From: Amycolatopsis sp. FDAARGOS 1241
GTDB lineage: Bacteria > Actinomycetota > Actinomycetes > Mycobacteriales > Pseudonocardiaceae
Assembly: GCF_016889705.1 (NCBI RefSeq)
Contig: NZ_CP069526.1
Coordinates: forward strand, 8,398,001 to 8,462,000
Length of the DNA stretch: 64,000 bases
Direction of reading: 5' to 3'
Shown here: positions 8,619-17,517 of the stretch, one piece after another
How the letters are laid out: every line of letters starts with the position of its first letter
Numbering within the stretch: the stretch's first letter is position 1
The notes under the pieces: generated by a model
The model's database searches: none
Told to the model about the DNA's origin: nothing
The model's input: the letters and a program-made list of their open reading frames with translations, nothing else
Position numbers and translations under genes: made by a program

Positions 8619-9731
8619 GTGGCGGAGCAGCGTGATCACGGACAGCCGGACAAGCCGACCGATCCTGCCGAAGGCACACAACCGGTTGCGGAGTGGTTGC
8701 CGCAGCCGTCCGGGCAGCCCCCGGCCACGAACCGGTCCTGGAACCCGCAAGACGCGCAGCCGAACGGCCGGCCGCAGCTTTCCGCCCAACCACACCTGAA
8801 CGTGCCGCAGCCGAACGGCCACCAGCCACCCACCGACGCCGCGCCGGCGTCGAACCTGCCCGCGCTACCGCAACCCGGCGGGCAACCGCCCGCGCCGCAG
8901 CAGTCCGGCGCCGAGGCCCAGCCGCAGATCGACCCGGCCGAGCTGGAGCAGTTCCGCCAGTTCCAGCAATTCCAGGACTACCTCCGCTTCACCCAGGCCC
9001 AGCAGGGCACCCCACCCGCCCCGCCACCCGACGCCGGCCTCGTCCCCGCGGGCACACGTCAGCCGCAGACCCAGCAGGGCGGCCGGCAGCCCCCCGCACC
9101 CCCGAACCACCCCGGCGCACTCGCCCCGTACGACGAGCCGCCCCGCCGTCGCCGTCCGGTGCCACGGTGGCTGAAGCGGCTGGGCGGGAAGGTCCTGGGC
9201 TGGCTCATCGTGCTCGTGCTCCTCGGGATCGCCGGCACGTGGGCGTACCGTCACTTCTTCCCCAGTGACGAAGGGAAGTCCTCGGCGCAGATCGCGGCCG
9301 AGGGCGGCGGGACCTACCACACGAACCACATCTTCTCGACGAACCCGTACGAGGCCGTGCGGTTCGTCTACCACAACATCGCGCAGGGCCGGGTCCAGGA
9401 CGCGTGCGGCCGCTTCCGCGAGGACATCCAGACCAAGTTCGCCCAGGACGTCGGCCAGCCCGATTGCCAGGTGGCCGTGCAGAAGCTGCACGCGCAGGTC
9501 ACCAACCAGAACGACTACGCCGAATCGCTGCCCTCCTACGTGTCCGGCCCGCCGCCCGAGGGGGTGGTCACCATCGACTCGTGCACCTTCGCCGTCCAAG
9601 GTGGACCGGCGCTCGGCGTGTTCACCGTGACCCAAGTGGACAAAGGCCAGTGGCTGATCACCGGGCACGCGCCGGGTCCGGAGAAGTGCGGGCCGCCGAG
9701 CGCGCCGGGTTCCCCTCCCCCGACGACCTGA
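8619..9731 (+). CDS. Proline/glutamine-rich single-pass membrane protein, unknown function
   Basis: 370 residues starting at GTG 8619. The first 180 residues are Pro/Gln-rich and low in complexity and should be cytosolic. A basic stretch (PRRRRPVPRWLKRLGGK) precedes one membrane segment at about 193-211. The extracellular C-terminal domain of about 145 residues contains four cysteines and reads like a small NTF2-like fold (NPYEAVRFVYHNIAQGRV). This layout is common among actinobacterial envelope proteins of unknown role. It is divergent from rplJ. Confidence 0.75.
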   Translation: MAEQRDHGQPDKPTDPAEGTQPVAEWLPQPSGQPPATNRSWNPQDAQPNGRPQLSAQPHLNVPQPNGHQPPTDAAPASNLPALPQPGGQPPAPQQSGAEAQPQIDPAELEQFRQFQQFQDYLRFTQAQQGTPPAPPPDAGLVPAGTRQPQTQQGGRQPPAPPNHPGALAPYDEPPRRRRPVPRWLKRLGGKVLGWLIVLVLLGIAGTWAYRHFFPSDEGKSSAQIAAEGGGTYHTNHIFSTNPYEAVRFVYHNIAQGRVQDACGRFREDIQTKFAQDVGQPDCQVAVQKLHAQVTNQNDYAESLPSYVSGPPPEGVVTIDSCTFAVQGGPALGVFTVTQVDKGQWLITGHAPGPEKCGPPSAPGSPPPTT

Positions 9732-9837
9732 GCAGGTCCGCCAGCCCCGCCTCGGTGAACACACGAGCGAGCTGCTCGCGGAGCTCGGCTACGCGGGTGC
9801 GGAGATCGCGAACCTCGTCTCCCCCGTGTCCGAGTAG
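9729..9837 (+). pseudogene. Remnant of a CaiB/BaiF CoA-transferase C-terminus
   Basis: About 35 codons in a plus-strand frame not used by either neighbour read PRLGEHTSELLAELGYAGAE and then IANLV before TAG at 9835-9837. This matches the C-terminal signature of family III CoA-transferases (GEHT...LAELGY...EIA). No start or body of the gene is present. It begins at the stop of the upstream membrane-protein gene and overlaps the 3' end of the antisense hydrolase. Confidence 0.55.
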
Positions 9838-10601
9838 GCGAAGAAGTCCGCGAGGGCGCGGGCGAACGCCGGGTCCGCGACGGCGGTCATGTGGTCGCCC
9901 GGGACACGGACGAGGCGGGCGCCCATGATGGCCACCGCGAGGCGTTCGGGCTGGGTGGCGAGGTGGTCGCGCTCGCCGGCGAGGACGAGGGTGGGCGCGG
10001 TGATCGCCGTCAGAGCGATGGGGGCGTGGTGGGAGGCGCGCAGGACGGCGGCCAGCGCGGCCACGTCGGCGCCCGTGCGGCGGGCCAGGCGGCGGAAGGG
10101 GCGGACCTCGGCCGGCACGTCGGCGTGGTTCTCGGCCAGCAGGCCGTCCGCGAGTTGCTCGGGGTTGACCACGCGCGTGTCCACGCCGCCGAAGTCGATG
10201 ACACCCGCGCCGACGCCGCCGACCGCCAGGCAGCGCACGCGCTTGTCCGTGGTGGCGACGATCAACGCGACGATCGCACCCATCGAGTAGCCGGCCAGCG
10301 ACACCTCTTCGAGGCCGAGCTCGTCGAGCAGGGCGGAGACGTCGCGGGCCATCGCGTCGTGGCCGTAGCAGGTGGCGTCGTGCGGTTTGTCCGAGGCGCC
10401 GTGGCCGCGGGCGTCGAGGCCGATCACCGTGAAACCGGCGTCGACCAGGGTGCGGACGACGCCCGTGCCGACCCAGTTGACCTGGGCGTCCGCGGCGAAC
10501 CCGTGGTGGAGCACCACGGGACGGGGGTGCCGGCCGTCGCCCTCCCACACCGTGTAGCTCAGGAGGAGCCCGTCGGGGGCGGTGAAGGTCGTCGTCGGCA
10601 T
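9789..10601 (-). CDS. Alpha/beta hydrolase
   Basis: Serine hydrolase of the alpha/beta fold, about 270 residues. The oxyanion HG (HHGFAADA), nucleophile elbow GYSMG, acid in GERDHL and catalytic His in PGDHMTAV are all visible. The substrate is unknown. ATG 10601 gives the natural N-terminus MPTTTF; an in-phase GTG lies at 10616. The normal end seems to be ALADFFA. The last 15 residues are antisense to a CoA-transferase remnant and may have been gained by stop loss. It follows the rplA terminator. Confidence 0.85.
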   Translation of the reverse strand: MPTTTFTAPDGLLLSYTVWEGDGRHPRPVVLHHGFAADAQVNWVGTGVVRTLVDAGFTVIGLDARGHGASDKPHDATCYGHDAMARDVSALLDELGLEEVSLAGYSMGAIVALIVATTDKRVRCLAVGGVGAGVIDFGGVDTRVVNPEQLADGLLAENHADVPAEVRPFRRLARRTGADVAALAAVLRASHHAPIALTAITAPTLVLAGERDHLATQPERLAVAIMGARLVRVPGDHMTAVADPAFARALADFFAYSDTGETRFAISAPA

Positions 10602-10620
10602 AGCTCCATGAGACACGAAA

Positions 10621-10655
10621 AAAGGGCGGCCACGCGTAATGCGTGACCGCCCTTT
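10621..10655 (-). terminator. Rho-independent terminator after rplA
   Basis: A 15-bp stem (10621-10635 with 10641-10655, one G-U wobble on the minus strand) with a five-base loop is followed on the minus strand by a T run. It starts 15 bases past the rplA stop and lies directly before the hydrolase start. Confidence 0.85.
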
Positions 10656-10670
10656 CGCGTGATGTGCGAC

Positions 10671-11390
10671 TCAGACAGCCGCTTCCTCGCTCAGGAGGTT
10701 GCGGGTGCGCAGCGGGTCGACCGGGATGCCCGGGCCCATCGTCGTGGTGAAGGTGACCTTCTTGACGTAGCGGCCCTTCGCCGACGACGGCTTGGCGCGC
10801 AGGATCTCGTCGAGCGCGGCGGCGTAGTTCTCCACCAGCTTCTCGGTGTCGAACGAGGCCTTGCCGATGACGAGGTGCAGGTTGGCCTGCTTGTCGACGC
10901 GGAAGTTGATCTTGCCGCCCTTGATGTCCTTCACGGCCTTCTCGACCGCGGGGGTCACCGTGCCGGTCTTCGGGTTCGGCATGAGGCCGCGCGGGCCGAG
11001 GATGCGGGCGATGCGGCCCACCTTCGCCATCTGGTCCGGCGTCGCGATCGCGGCGTCGAAGTCGAGCCAGCCACCCTGGATGCGCTCGATCAGCTCGTCG
11101 GTGCCGACCGCGTCGGCGCCGGCGGCCTCGGCCTCGGCGGCCTTGTCGCCGACGGCGAAGACGATGACGCGGGCGGTCTTACCGGTACCGTGCGGCAGGT
11201 TCACGGTGCCGCGGACCATCTGGTCGGCCTTACGCGGGTCCACGCCGAGACGCATCGCGACCTCGACGGTGGCGTCCATCTTGGTCTTGGACGTCTCCTT
11301 CGCCAGCTTCGCGGCCTCGAGCGGCGCGTACAGGCGCTCCTTGTCGATCAGCTCCGCGGCCTGGCGGTAGGCCTTGCTGTGCTTGGTCAT
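10671..11390 (-). CDS. rplA: 50S ribosomal protein L1
   Basis: L1, which lines the tRNA exit side of the 50S subunit and often represses its own operon, 239 residues. Conserved stretches include [39 protein letters not shown] and PNPKTGTV, the core L1 RNA-binding segment. It follows rplK as expected. The rplK-rplA spacer is unusually long and holds a folded repeat. Confidence 0.98.
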   Translation of the reverse strand: MTKHSKAYRQAAELIDKERLYAPLEAAKLAKETSKTKMDATVEVAMRLGVDPRKADQMVRGTVNLPHGTGKTARVIVFAVGDKAAEAEAAGADAVGTDELIERIQGGWLDFDAAIATPDQMAKVGRIARILGPRGLMPNPKTGTVTPAVEKAVKDIKGGKINFRVDKQANLHLVIGKASFDTEKLVENYAAALDEILRAKPSSAKGRYVKKVTFTTTMGPGIPVDPLRTRNLLSEEAAV

Positions 11391-11459
11391 GCTTCTGTCC
11401 TTAACTTCAGCGGATCAGTGTGGTGGCGAGCCAGCACTGGCTCTCCCACGGTGTCGAAT

Positions 11460-11580
11460 TGCCTCGGCTCCGCCGGGGCGGCGAGATCGCCTTGAGCCGA
11501 TTTCTTCCTTCCCGATTCCGCTCGGCCCGTGGGGCCGATCGAAATCGCTCAGTCCAGAAACCGGCGCGCTCTCGCGGGGT
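11460..11580 (+). repeat. Structured dispersed repeat, copy 1 (rplK-rplA spacer)
   Basis: About 120 bases that recur in inverted orientation at 35116-35233. Three stems can be drawn: a 7-bp hairpin (11461-11467/11473-11479), a long-range stem (11481-11490/11565-11574, one mismatch) and an inner hairpin (about 11514-11546). The linker CTCAGTCCAGAA is shared with copy 2. The inner stem differs in sequence between copies but stays paired. It lies inside the ribosomal-protein transcript. Confidence 0.75.
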
Positions 11581-11583
11581 GCC

Positions 11584-12018
11584 TCAACCTTCGACCGTGA
11601 TGCCCATGGAGCGGGCCGTGCCGGCGATGATCTTCGCGGCCTGGTCGATGTCGTGCGCGTTGAGGTCGGTCTCCTTGGTCTTGGCGATCTCGCGGACCTG
11701 GTCCCAGGTGACCTTGGCGACCTTGGTCTTGTGCGGCTCGCCGGAGCCCTTCTCCACGCCCGCGGCCTTGAGCAGCAGCTTGGCGGCCGGCGGCGTCTTC
11801 AGCTTGAAGTCGAACGACCGGTCTTCGTACACGGAGATCTCGACCGGGACGACGTCCCCGCGCTGCGACTCGGTCGCGGCGTTGTAGGCCTTGCAGAACT
11901 CCATGATGTTGACGCCGTGCTGGCCCAGCGCCGGGCCGACCGGCGGGGCCGGGTTGGCCTGGCCCGCCTTGATCTGCAGCTTGATGATCGCCGCAAGCTT
12001 CTTCTTCTTGGGTGGCAT
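11584..12018 (-). CDS. rplK: 50S ribosomal protein L11
   Basis: L11 of the GTPase-associated centre, 144 residues, next to nusG as usual. The N-terminal proline-rich segment ([17 protein letters not shown]) is the thiopeptide-binding region. The C-terminal rRNA-binding domain ends in [16 protein letters not shown]. The start is ATG 12018. Confidence 0.98.
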
Positions 12019-12100
12019 TACCTTGTGTCCTTCTTGCTGACGTGAGTCCCCCGCACACCTGCCAGTACGCGGGGACTGCCGGTGGGTATTCCCCGACCGG

Positions 12101-12967
12101 TCAGATCTTGGAGACCTGGTTGAACGAGAGCTCGACCGGGGTCTCCCGGCCGAAGATCGACACCAGGACCTTCAGCTTCTGCCCGTCGACGTTGACCTCG
12201 GAGATCGTCGCGGGCAGCGTGGCGAACGGGCCGTCCATGACGGTGACCGACTCGCCGACCTCGAAGTCGACCTCGACCGCGGCGGCACCCGACGGCGCCG
12301 ACGCCGCGGCGGCCTCGCCCTTGCCGGCCTTCGCCGGGGCTTCCTTCTCGACCTGCGGCGCGAGGAACTTCAGCACCTCGTCCACGGTGAGCGGCGACGG
12401 GCGCGAGGTCGCGCCGACGAACCCGGTGACACCCGGCGTGTTGCGCACCGCGCTCCACGACGCGTCGTTCAGGTCCATCCGCACCAGGATGTAGCCGGGC
12501 AGCACCTTGCGCTGCACCTGCTTGCGCTGGCCGTTCTTGATCTCGGTGACCTCTTCGGTCGGTACCTCGATCTGGAAGATGTAGTCCTCGACGTCCAGCG
12601 TCTGGGTGCGGGTCTCCAGGTTGGTCTTGACCTTGTTCTCGTACCCGGCGTAGGAGTGCACGACGTACCACTCGCCCGGCGCGGCCATCAGCTCGGCGCG
12701 CAGCGCAGCGACGGGGTCGTCGGACTCGGCGGCGGGTTCGGCCTCGGCGATCCCGGACTCGACGGGCGCGGCTTCCTCGCCCGCTTCGGTCTCGTCGCTG
12801 CCCGTCTCACCGTCGTCTTCGGCGGCTGCGTCGACCTCTTCGCCGGCGTCGGGCACCTCGACGGGCTCGAGGTGAGCGGAGTCCTCGTCGCCGAGTACCT
12901 CCTGCACCTGCTCGTCGGAAAGCTCGGTCAGGTCGCGACCGGCTTCTGTGCCGTTGTCGGAGGTCAC
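12101..12967 (-). CDS. nusG: Transcription termination/antitermination factor NusG
   Basis: NusG binds RNA polymerase and couples it with Rho or the ribosome. The protein has 288 residues and starts at GTG 12967. An acidic N-terminal extension of about 90 residues precedes the NGN domain ([38 protein letters not shown]). An Ala-rich insert follows, then the KOW domain ([20 protein letters not shown]). The acidic extension is usual in actinobacteria. Its place between secE and rplK is conserved. Confidence 0.97.
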   Translation of the reverse strand: MTSDNGTEAGRDLTELSDEQVQEVLGDEDSAHLEPVEVPDAGEEVDAAAEDDGETGSDETEAGEEAAPVESGIAEAEPAAESDDPVAALRAELMAAPGEWYVVHSYAGYENKVKTNLETRTQTLDVEDYIFQIEVPTEEVTEIKNGQRKQVQRKVLPGYILVRMDLNDASWSAVRNTPGVTGFVGATSRPSPLTVDEVLKFLAPQVEKEAPAKAGKGEAAAASAPSGAAAVEVDFEVGESVTVMDGPFATLPATISEVNVDGQKLKVLVSIFGRETPVELSFNQVSKI

Positions 12968-13046
12968 GTTCCGTCCTCTCAGTTGATCACTTGCCGGGCT
13001 CGGGCAGGCCGGCCCGCGCGGCGCACGGTGGCGCGCCTCTTCGGCG

Positions 13047-13481
13047 TCAGCCGAAGACCAGCCCGATGACCTGCTTGAAGGCCAGGTCGAGGCCGCTCAC
13101 GAGGGCCACCATGAACACCACGAACACCAGCACGACCGCGGTGTAGGTGACCATCTGCTTGCGATTGGGCCAGATGACCTTGCGCAGTTCCGCCCAGACC
13201 TCACGGATGAACCGCATGATCCGCGCGAAGACCGACGCCTTCTTCGGCTTCTGATCCCGCTTCGGGGTCGGCGCACCCTTGGCGTCGGCGGGCTTCGCGA
13301 CCTTGTCGCCCGCCTTGCCGGACGGCCGCGTGCCGCCCGAACGCGCTTCGGACTTGCCGGACGGGCGGGCGGAAGCGCGGCGCTCGCGCCGAGCCGCGGC
13401 GGTCACCGGGCGGGACTCGACCCGGGGCTGCTTGCCCGACTCGTCCTGCTCGTGCTCGCCGCTGGCGTCGCTGTCGCTCAC
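13047..13481 (-). CDS. secE: Preprotein translocase subunit SecE
   Basis: SecE stabilises SecY in the Sec channel. The protein has 144 residues: an actinobacterial Arg/Lys/Ser-rich N-terminal extension, the conserved amphipathic segment ([20 protein letters not shown]) and one C-terminal membrane helix ([18 protein letters not shown]). I chose GTG 13481 because GGAGG lies 7 bases upstream. The open frame upstream in phase crosses tRNA-Trp and cannot be coding. Confidence 0.95.
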   Translation of the reverse strand: MSDSDASGEHEQDESGKQPRVESRPVTAAARRERRASARPSGKSEARSGGTRPSGKAGDKVAKPADAKGAPTPKRDQKPKKASVFARIMRFIREVWAELRKVIWPNRKQMVTYTAVVLVFVVFMVALVSGLDLAFKQVIGLVFG

Positions 13482-13513
13482 GACCACTCCTCCGCTCCAC
13501 CAGTTCCCGTACG

Positions 13514-13586
<73 letters not shown>

Positions 13587-14046
13587 GTGGAGCCCGGTCG
13601 CCCGGGCTCCGGAGGACGCATTCCATCGTCCCCACCATCCAGCGGGGACGACCGTAGTGCGTTCCGAGTTCCGAAGTCTACGGCAAGCCGGATCGAGACC
13701 CGCAACCGCGCCCCCTTCGATGGTCGGGCACCCCCGCGGGGACCCCCTCGACCTGCCGGCGCAGCCCGTCTGCGACACGCGCGGCACCGGCGGCCGCACC
13801 GTGCCAGGATGGCCCCGTGCGCCCATCCGCGATTAATCGGAAAACCGGTTCCAGCGCCGTGGTCAACGCTGCTTCCGCTCCCGTTCTCCCCCGGCCCACG
13901 ACCGGTGCGCGGGTGCGTCGGAATGCCTTGTGGCATCGGGGAAATCACCGGTCGCTCCCGCTGATTCCATTGAGCTACCGCGAGGTTCGGCCGGGCGTGC
14001 GCGATCTTCGTCGTCACGCAAGGAAAACCGTCTTCGAGGAGGCCCG
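13587..14046. other. Divergent promoter region upstream of tRNA-Trp and the LLM gene
   Basis: About 460 bases with no convincing gene. On the minus strand a TTGCGG and a TAGACT (13675-13680) stand 19 bases apart, about 80 bases before tRNA-Trp. They may drive trpT-secE-nusG, but the spacing is longer than ideal. I see nothing else here. Confidence 0.4.
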
Positions 14047-14961
14047 GTGACAGCGTTGCGACTCGGACTCGCCCTGCCGCAGTACGGCAAGCTCGCCGAC
14101 CCCACGGCCGTCGCCGGATTCGCGGCCGCCGCCGAGGAGCTCGGGTACACCTCGCTGTGGGTCGGCGACCGCGTGCTCACCCCGCTCGAGCCCTCGGACC
14201 TGTACCCGGGAGGCGGGACACCGGAGCGGCCCTACCCGCCGGAGTTCGTCCGCTTCGTCGACCCGTTCGTCGCGTTGACGGCCGCGGCGAGCGCCACCCG
14301 CTCGGCGCGGCTCGGCACGAGCACGCTGTCCGCGCCGCTGTACACGCCGGTGCTGCTCGCACGCACGCTCACGTCACTCGACCTGCTCTCGGGCGGCCGC
14401 GTCGACGCCGGGTTCGGCCTCGGCTGGCTGCGTGACGAGTACACCGCCATCGGCGTGCCGTGGGCCGGCCGCGGCGCGCGCCTCGGCGAGCTGATCGAGG
14501 TCCTGCGCACGCTCTGGACCGCCGACCCGGCCGGCCACGACGGCGAACGCTGGCGGATCCCCGATGCGCACGTCGGCTTGCGGCCGGTGCAGAACCCGCA
14601 CCCGCCCGTGCTGCTGGGCGGGATGTCGGAACGCGCGCTGCGCCGCGTGGGCGCGGTCGCCGACGGCTGGCTCCCGACGCTGCTGCCGAGGGAGTACTTG
14701 CGCCGGATGTGGTCCGTGATCACCGCGGCCGCGGCCGAAGCCGGCCGTGACCCGGCTTCGCTGCGGCGCGTGCTGCGGATCAACCCGCGCGAAGGCACGC
14801 CCGTCGGCACCGTGACCGACCTCGCCACGAGCCTCAAGGCGGTCGCGGACGAGGGCTTCACCGAAGCGTTCGTGGACCTGCACTACGTCGCGAACGACGT
14901 GGCGCACGCGGTGGAACTGGCCGGGGAGCTGCGCGCGGCCGTCGGCGCCCTCGTCGCCTAG
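14047..14961 (+). CDS. LLM class F420-dependent oxidoreductase
   Basis: Luciferase-like TIM-barrel oxidoreductase of 304 residues, probably using reduced F420. The family pattern is clear: GLALPQYGKLADP at the N-terminus, ELGYTSLWVGDR, a long central region with LDLLSGGRVDAGFGLGWLRD, then HPPVLLGGMSERALRRVG. GTG 14047 follows a GGAGG site; in-frame codons upstream lie in the noncoding gap. The substrate is unknown. Confidence 0.88.
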   Translation: MTALRLGLALPQYGKLADPTAVAGFAAAAEELGYTSLWVGDRVLTPLEPSDLYPGGGTPERPYPPEFVRFVDPFVALTAAASATRSARLGTSTLSAPLYTPVLLARTLTSLDLLSGGRVDAGFGLGWLRDEYTAIGVPWAGRGARLGELIEVLRTLWTADPAGHDGERWRIPDAHVGLRPVQNPHPPVLLGGMSERALRRVGAVADGWLPTLLPREYLRRMWSVITAAAAEAGRDPASLRRVLRINPREGTPVGTVTDLATSLKAVADEGFTEAFVDLHYVANDVAHAVELAGELRAAVGALVA

Positions 14962-15023
14962 GGGTCCGTGATCACCCGGACACCAGTCGTGGCGCCCTCG
15001 CGCGGACCGGTAGAAACGATCAG

Positions 15024-15925
15024 GTGGCGGGGAAGAAGCGCGGCGGCTGCGGGCTGCTGGTCCTGGTGGTCGTGGTCGCGCTGCTCGGCGTGGGCTACTC
15101 CAAGGCGAAGCACGGGTCGTCGACCGAGCCGCCGTCGGGCGCGGACACCGGCGGTGGAACCGGGCGCTACGTCGCGCTCGGGGACTCGTACACGTCGGCA
15201 CCGCGGACCGGGCACCGGCCGGCACGCCGGTGGGCTGCGCCCGTTCGGACAACAACTACCCGCACCTGGTGGCGGCGAAGCTCAAGCCCGCGCAGTTCGT
15301 GGACGTGAGCTGCAGCGGTGCCACCACGGCGGACCTCACGGGCTCCCAGCCGACCCAGAACGGCACGAACCCGCCGCAGCTGGACGCCGTCACGTCGGCG
15401 ACCACGCCGGTGACCCTGGGCATCGGCGGCAACGACGTCGGGTTCATCGCGCTGGCCCCCGGCTGCGTCACCTCGCACCGCGACGGCGCACCGTGCCACG
15501 ACCGCGTCACCACCGGCGGCCACGACCAGCTCGCGGACCGCATCGAAGCCGTGGCGGGCAAGGTGGGCGCGGTGCTCGACCGGATCCACACCAAGGCGCC
15601 CAAGGCCCGCGTCGTGGTCGTGGGCTACCCGACGGTGCTGCCCGACGGCGACGGCTGCCGGCCCGCGCTGCCCCTCGGCTCCGGCGACGTCGCGTACCTG
15701 CGCAAGGCGCTGAAGCACCTCGACGACGTGCTTGAGGAGCAGGCCAAATCCCACGGCGCGGGCTACGCCGACACCGCCGGCCCGAGCAAGGGCCACGACG
15801 TCTGCACGGGCTCGGACACGCGCTGGATCGAGTGCCTGGCGCCGACGTCGGCGGCCGCCCCGCTCCACCCCAACGCGCGGGGCGAAGCCGAGATGGCGAC
15901 CGTCGTCGAGTCGGTGGTGAGCTAA
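15024..15925 (+). pseudogene. SGNH/GDSL esterase, frameshifted
   Basis: Secreted esterase or lipase of the SGNH family with an N-terminal membrane or signal segment (GLLVLVVVVALLGVGYS). Block I (YVALGDSYTSAP) is in one frame. The rest (VGCARSDNNYPHLVAAKLKP, GIGGNDVGF, LHPNARGEAEM) is in another. The switch lies between about 15195 and 15216, and one added base gives a complete protein of about 300 residues with all catalytic blocks. Either the gene is broken or the assembly lost a base in a C/G run. Its TAA overlaps the hadB stop. Confidence 0.8.
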
Positions 15926-16320
15926 CCGCGCACGAGCGCCTGTGGCTTGCCCAGCACGGTCTTGCCGTCGAACTTGACGACCAGGTCCACGCGGGCGACG
16001 CCGTCGTCCGAGATGGCGCCGACCTTGCCGGTCATCTCCACGAGGGCGCCCTCGGCGTCGTCGGGGACCACGACGGGGCGCGTGAAGCGGGCGCTGAAGT
16101 CCAGAAGGCGCGTGGGGTCGCCGAGCCAGTCGCTGACGACGCGACCGGCCAGCGCCATGGTGAGCATGCCGTGGGCGATCACGTCGGGCAGGCCGACTTC
16201 CTTGGCGAAGCGCTCGTTCCAGTGGATCGGGTTGAAGTCCAGCGCGGCGCCCGCGTAGCGGACCAGCTGCTCGCGCGTGACGCGGACCTCCAGCGGAGGC
16301 AGTTCGTCGCCGACGTTCAC
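15922..16320 (-). CDS. hadB: MaoC-like (3R)-hydroxyacyl-ACP dehydratase subunit HadB
   Basis: Hot-dog fold dehydratase of fatty-acid elongation, 132 residues. The hydratase-2 motif with catalytic Asp and His is seen in YAGAALDFNPIHWNERFA, followed by GLPDVIAHGMLTMALAGRV. GTG 16320 overlaps the hadA stop as GTGA, so the subunits are co-translated. In mycobacteria HadAB and HadBC serve FAS-II; no hadC is present here. Confidence 0.92.
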   Translation of the reverse strand: MNVGDELPPLEVRVTREQLVRYAGAALDFNPIHWNERFAKEVGLPDVIAHGMLTMALAGRVVSDWLGDPTRLLDFSARFTRPVVVPDDAEGALVEMTGKVGAISDDGVARVDLVVKFDGKTVLGKPQALVRG

Positions 16321-16766
16321 GCGTCCTCCCCTCGCACCACGAGCTGCGCCCGCGTGGTGCAGACCAGCCTGCCCTCGGCGTCGGTGATCGCCGCGCTGAC
16401 GTTGATGAAGTCGTTGCCGGCCCGGGCCATGATGTTCTCGATGGTCGCCGAGATCTCCAGCGTGTCGCCCGCGTGCACCGGACGCTCGTAGGTGAAGCCC
16501 TGGTCGCCGTGGACCATGCGCGAGTAGTCGAGTCCGAGCTCCGGATCGGCGACGATCCCGTTGACCTTGGGCAGGTTCAGGATCGTGAGGAACGTCGGCG
16601 GCGCGACCACGTCCGGGTGGCCGGCCGCGCGGGCCGCCTCGGGGTCGCGGTAGATCGGGTTGCGGTCACCGATCGCGTCGGCGAACTCCCGGATCTTCTC
16701 CCGGCTCACTTCGTACTTGCTGTCGGGCGGATAGCTCCGCCCGATGAACGACTGGTCCAAAGGCAC
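16317..16766 (-). CDS. hadA: MaoC-like dehydratase subunit HadA
   Basis: Partner subunit of HadB, 149 residues with a FAS1-type N-terminal MaoC fold (SREKIREFADAIGDRNPIYR, VVAPPTFLTILNL, FTYERPVHAGDTLEIS). In known HadAB complexes this subunit binds the acyl chain while HadB supplies catalysis. The start is GTG 16766. It lies between the rpmG terminator and hadB, the mycobacterial order. Confidence 0.92.
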   Translation of the reverse strand: MPLDQSFIGRSYPPDSKYEVSREKIREFADAIGDRNPIYRDPEAARAAGHPDVVAPPTFLTILNLPKVNGIVADPELGLDYSRMVHGDQGFTYERPVHAGDTLEISATIENIMARAGNDFINVSAAITDAEGRLVCTTRAQLVVRGEDA

Positions 16767-16876
16767 CCGCAGAGGCTAGCCGACCAGCGCCGCGCCGCCG
16801 TCCGCCACTCGGCCGCTTGCGACACCGGTCACGGCGGTCCCGAACGGGCTCCCGAACCGGCGCTGGACAGCGAAAA

Positions 16877-16903
16877 GCCGCCCCGGCGCAGTGCCGGAGC
16901 GGC
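16877..16903 (-). terminator. Terminator after rpmG
   Basis: 11-bp stem (16877-16887 with 16893-16903, one G-U) and a five-base loop, followed on the minus strand by TTTT. It lies 28 bases past the rpmG stop and separates rpmG from hadA. Confidence 0.75.
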
Positions 16904-16930
16904 GTCTCGAAGCTGGGAGAACCGCCTACG

Positions 16931-17095
16931 TCAGCGGGTCTCTTTGTGAGTCCGGTGCGTACCGCAGTTCGGGCAGAACTTCTTCATCTCCAAGCGGTCC
17001 GGGTCGTTGCGCCGGTTCTTCTTGGTGATGTAGTTGCGGTGCTTGCACTCTTCGCACGCCAGCGTGATCTTGGGTCGCACGTCGGTGGCAGCCAC
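16931..17095 (-). CDS. rpmG: 50S ribosomal protein L33, zinc-binding form
   Basis: Small ribosomal protein of 54 residues starting at GTG 17095. It reads [20 protein letters not shown] then [19 protein letters not shown] and [14 protein letters not shown]. The two CxxC pairs mark the zinc-binding C+ form. It lies between tRNA-Met and hadA, as in M. tuberculosis rpmG2. Confidence 0.96.
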   Translation of the reverse strand: MAATDVRPKITLACEECKHRNYITKKNRRNDPDRLEMKKFCPNCGTHRTHKETR

Positions 17096-17144
17096 AGCGT
17101 TTCCTTCTCTCTCAGATCCGGGGGCCAGCCCCGTCGTTACCGCG

Positions 17145-17217
17145 TAGCGGTGGCCGGACTTGAACCGGCGACACAGCGATTATGAGCCGCTTGCTCTGCC
17201 AACTGAGCTACACCGCC
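17145..17217 (-). tRNA. metT: tRNA-Met (CAT)
   Basis: 73-base cloverleaf with acceptor GGCGGTG/CACCGCT, anticodon loop CTCATAA (anticodon CAT) and T-loop TTCAAGT. It is read as elongator Met because the first acceptor pair is formed and the anticodon stem lacks three G-C pairs. Confidence 0.92.
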
Positions 17218-17257
17218 ATAACCAACGCCCACCCTGCCAGCGCAACCCCCGTTGAGG

Positions 17258-17307
17258 GTCCAGGGGGCGAAGCCCCTTGGCGGGGTCTGGGGGTTCGACC
17301 CCCAGAC
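17258..17307. repeat. Hairpin-rich spacer between two tRNAs
   Basis: Two adjacent inverted repeats: GGGGC-GAA-GCCCC at about 17264-17276, and a perfect 10-bp stem with a three-base loop at 17285-17307. Similar GC-rich hairpins are frequent near tRNA genes in this group. The role is unknown; it may be a processing or termination signal. Confidence 0.5.
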
Positions 17308-17365
17308 GGACGCCGCGAAGCGAGCTAGACTTGCGTTTCCCGCAAGCATAGCTCGCCCACTCGCG

Positions 17366-17438
17366 AGCCCCTTTACGGAATCGAACCGTAGACCTTCTCC
17401 TTACCATGGAGACGCTCTGCCGACTGAGCTAAAGGGGC
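17366..17438 (-). tRNA. thrT: tRNA-Thr (GGT)
   Basis: 73-base cloverleaf with acceptor GCCCCTT/AAGGGGC, anticodon stem TCTCC/GGAGA with loop ATGGTAA (anticodon GGT) and T-loop TTCGATT. It is upstream of tRNA-Met on the same strand. Confidence 0.96.
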
Positions 17439-17517
17439 TTGCCTCTTGCGAGGACTCTGAAAGATTAGCAAGGGGCGTCACCCGGCTGTGCAACCGGGGT
17501 CGGCTAACGGCAAAACC

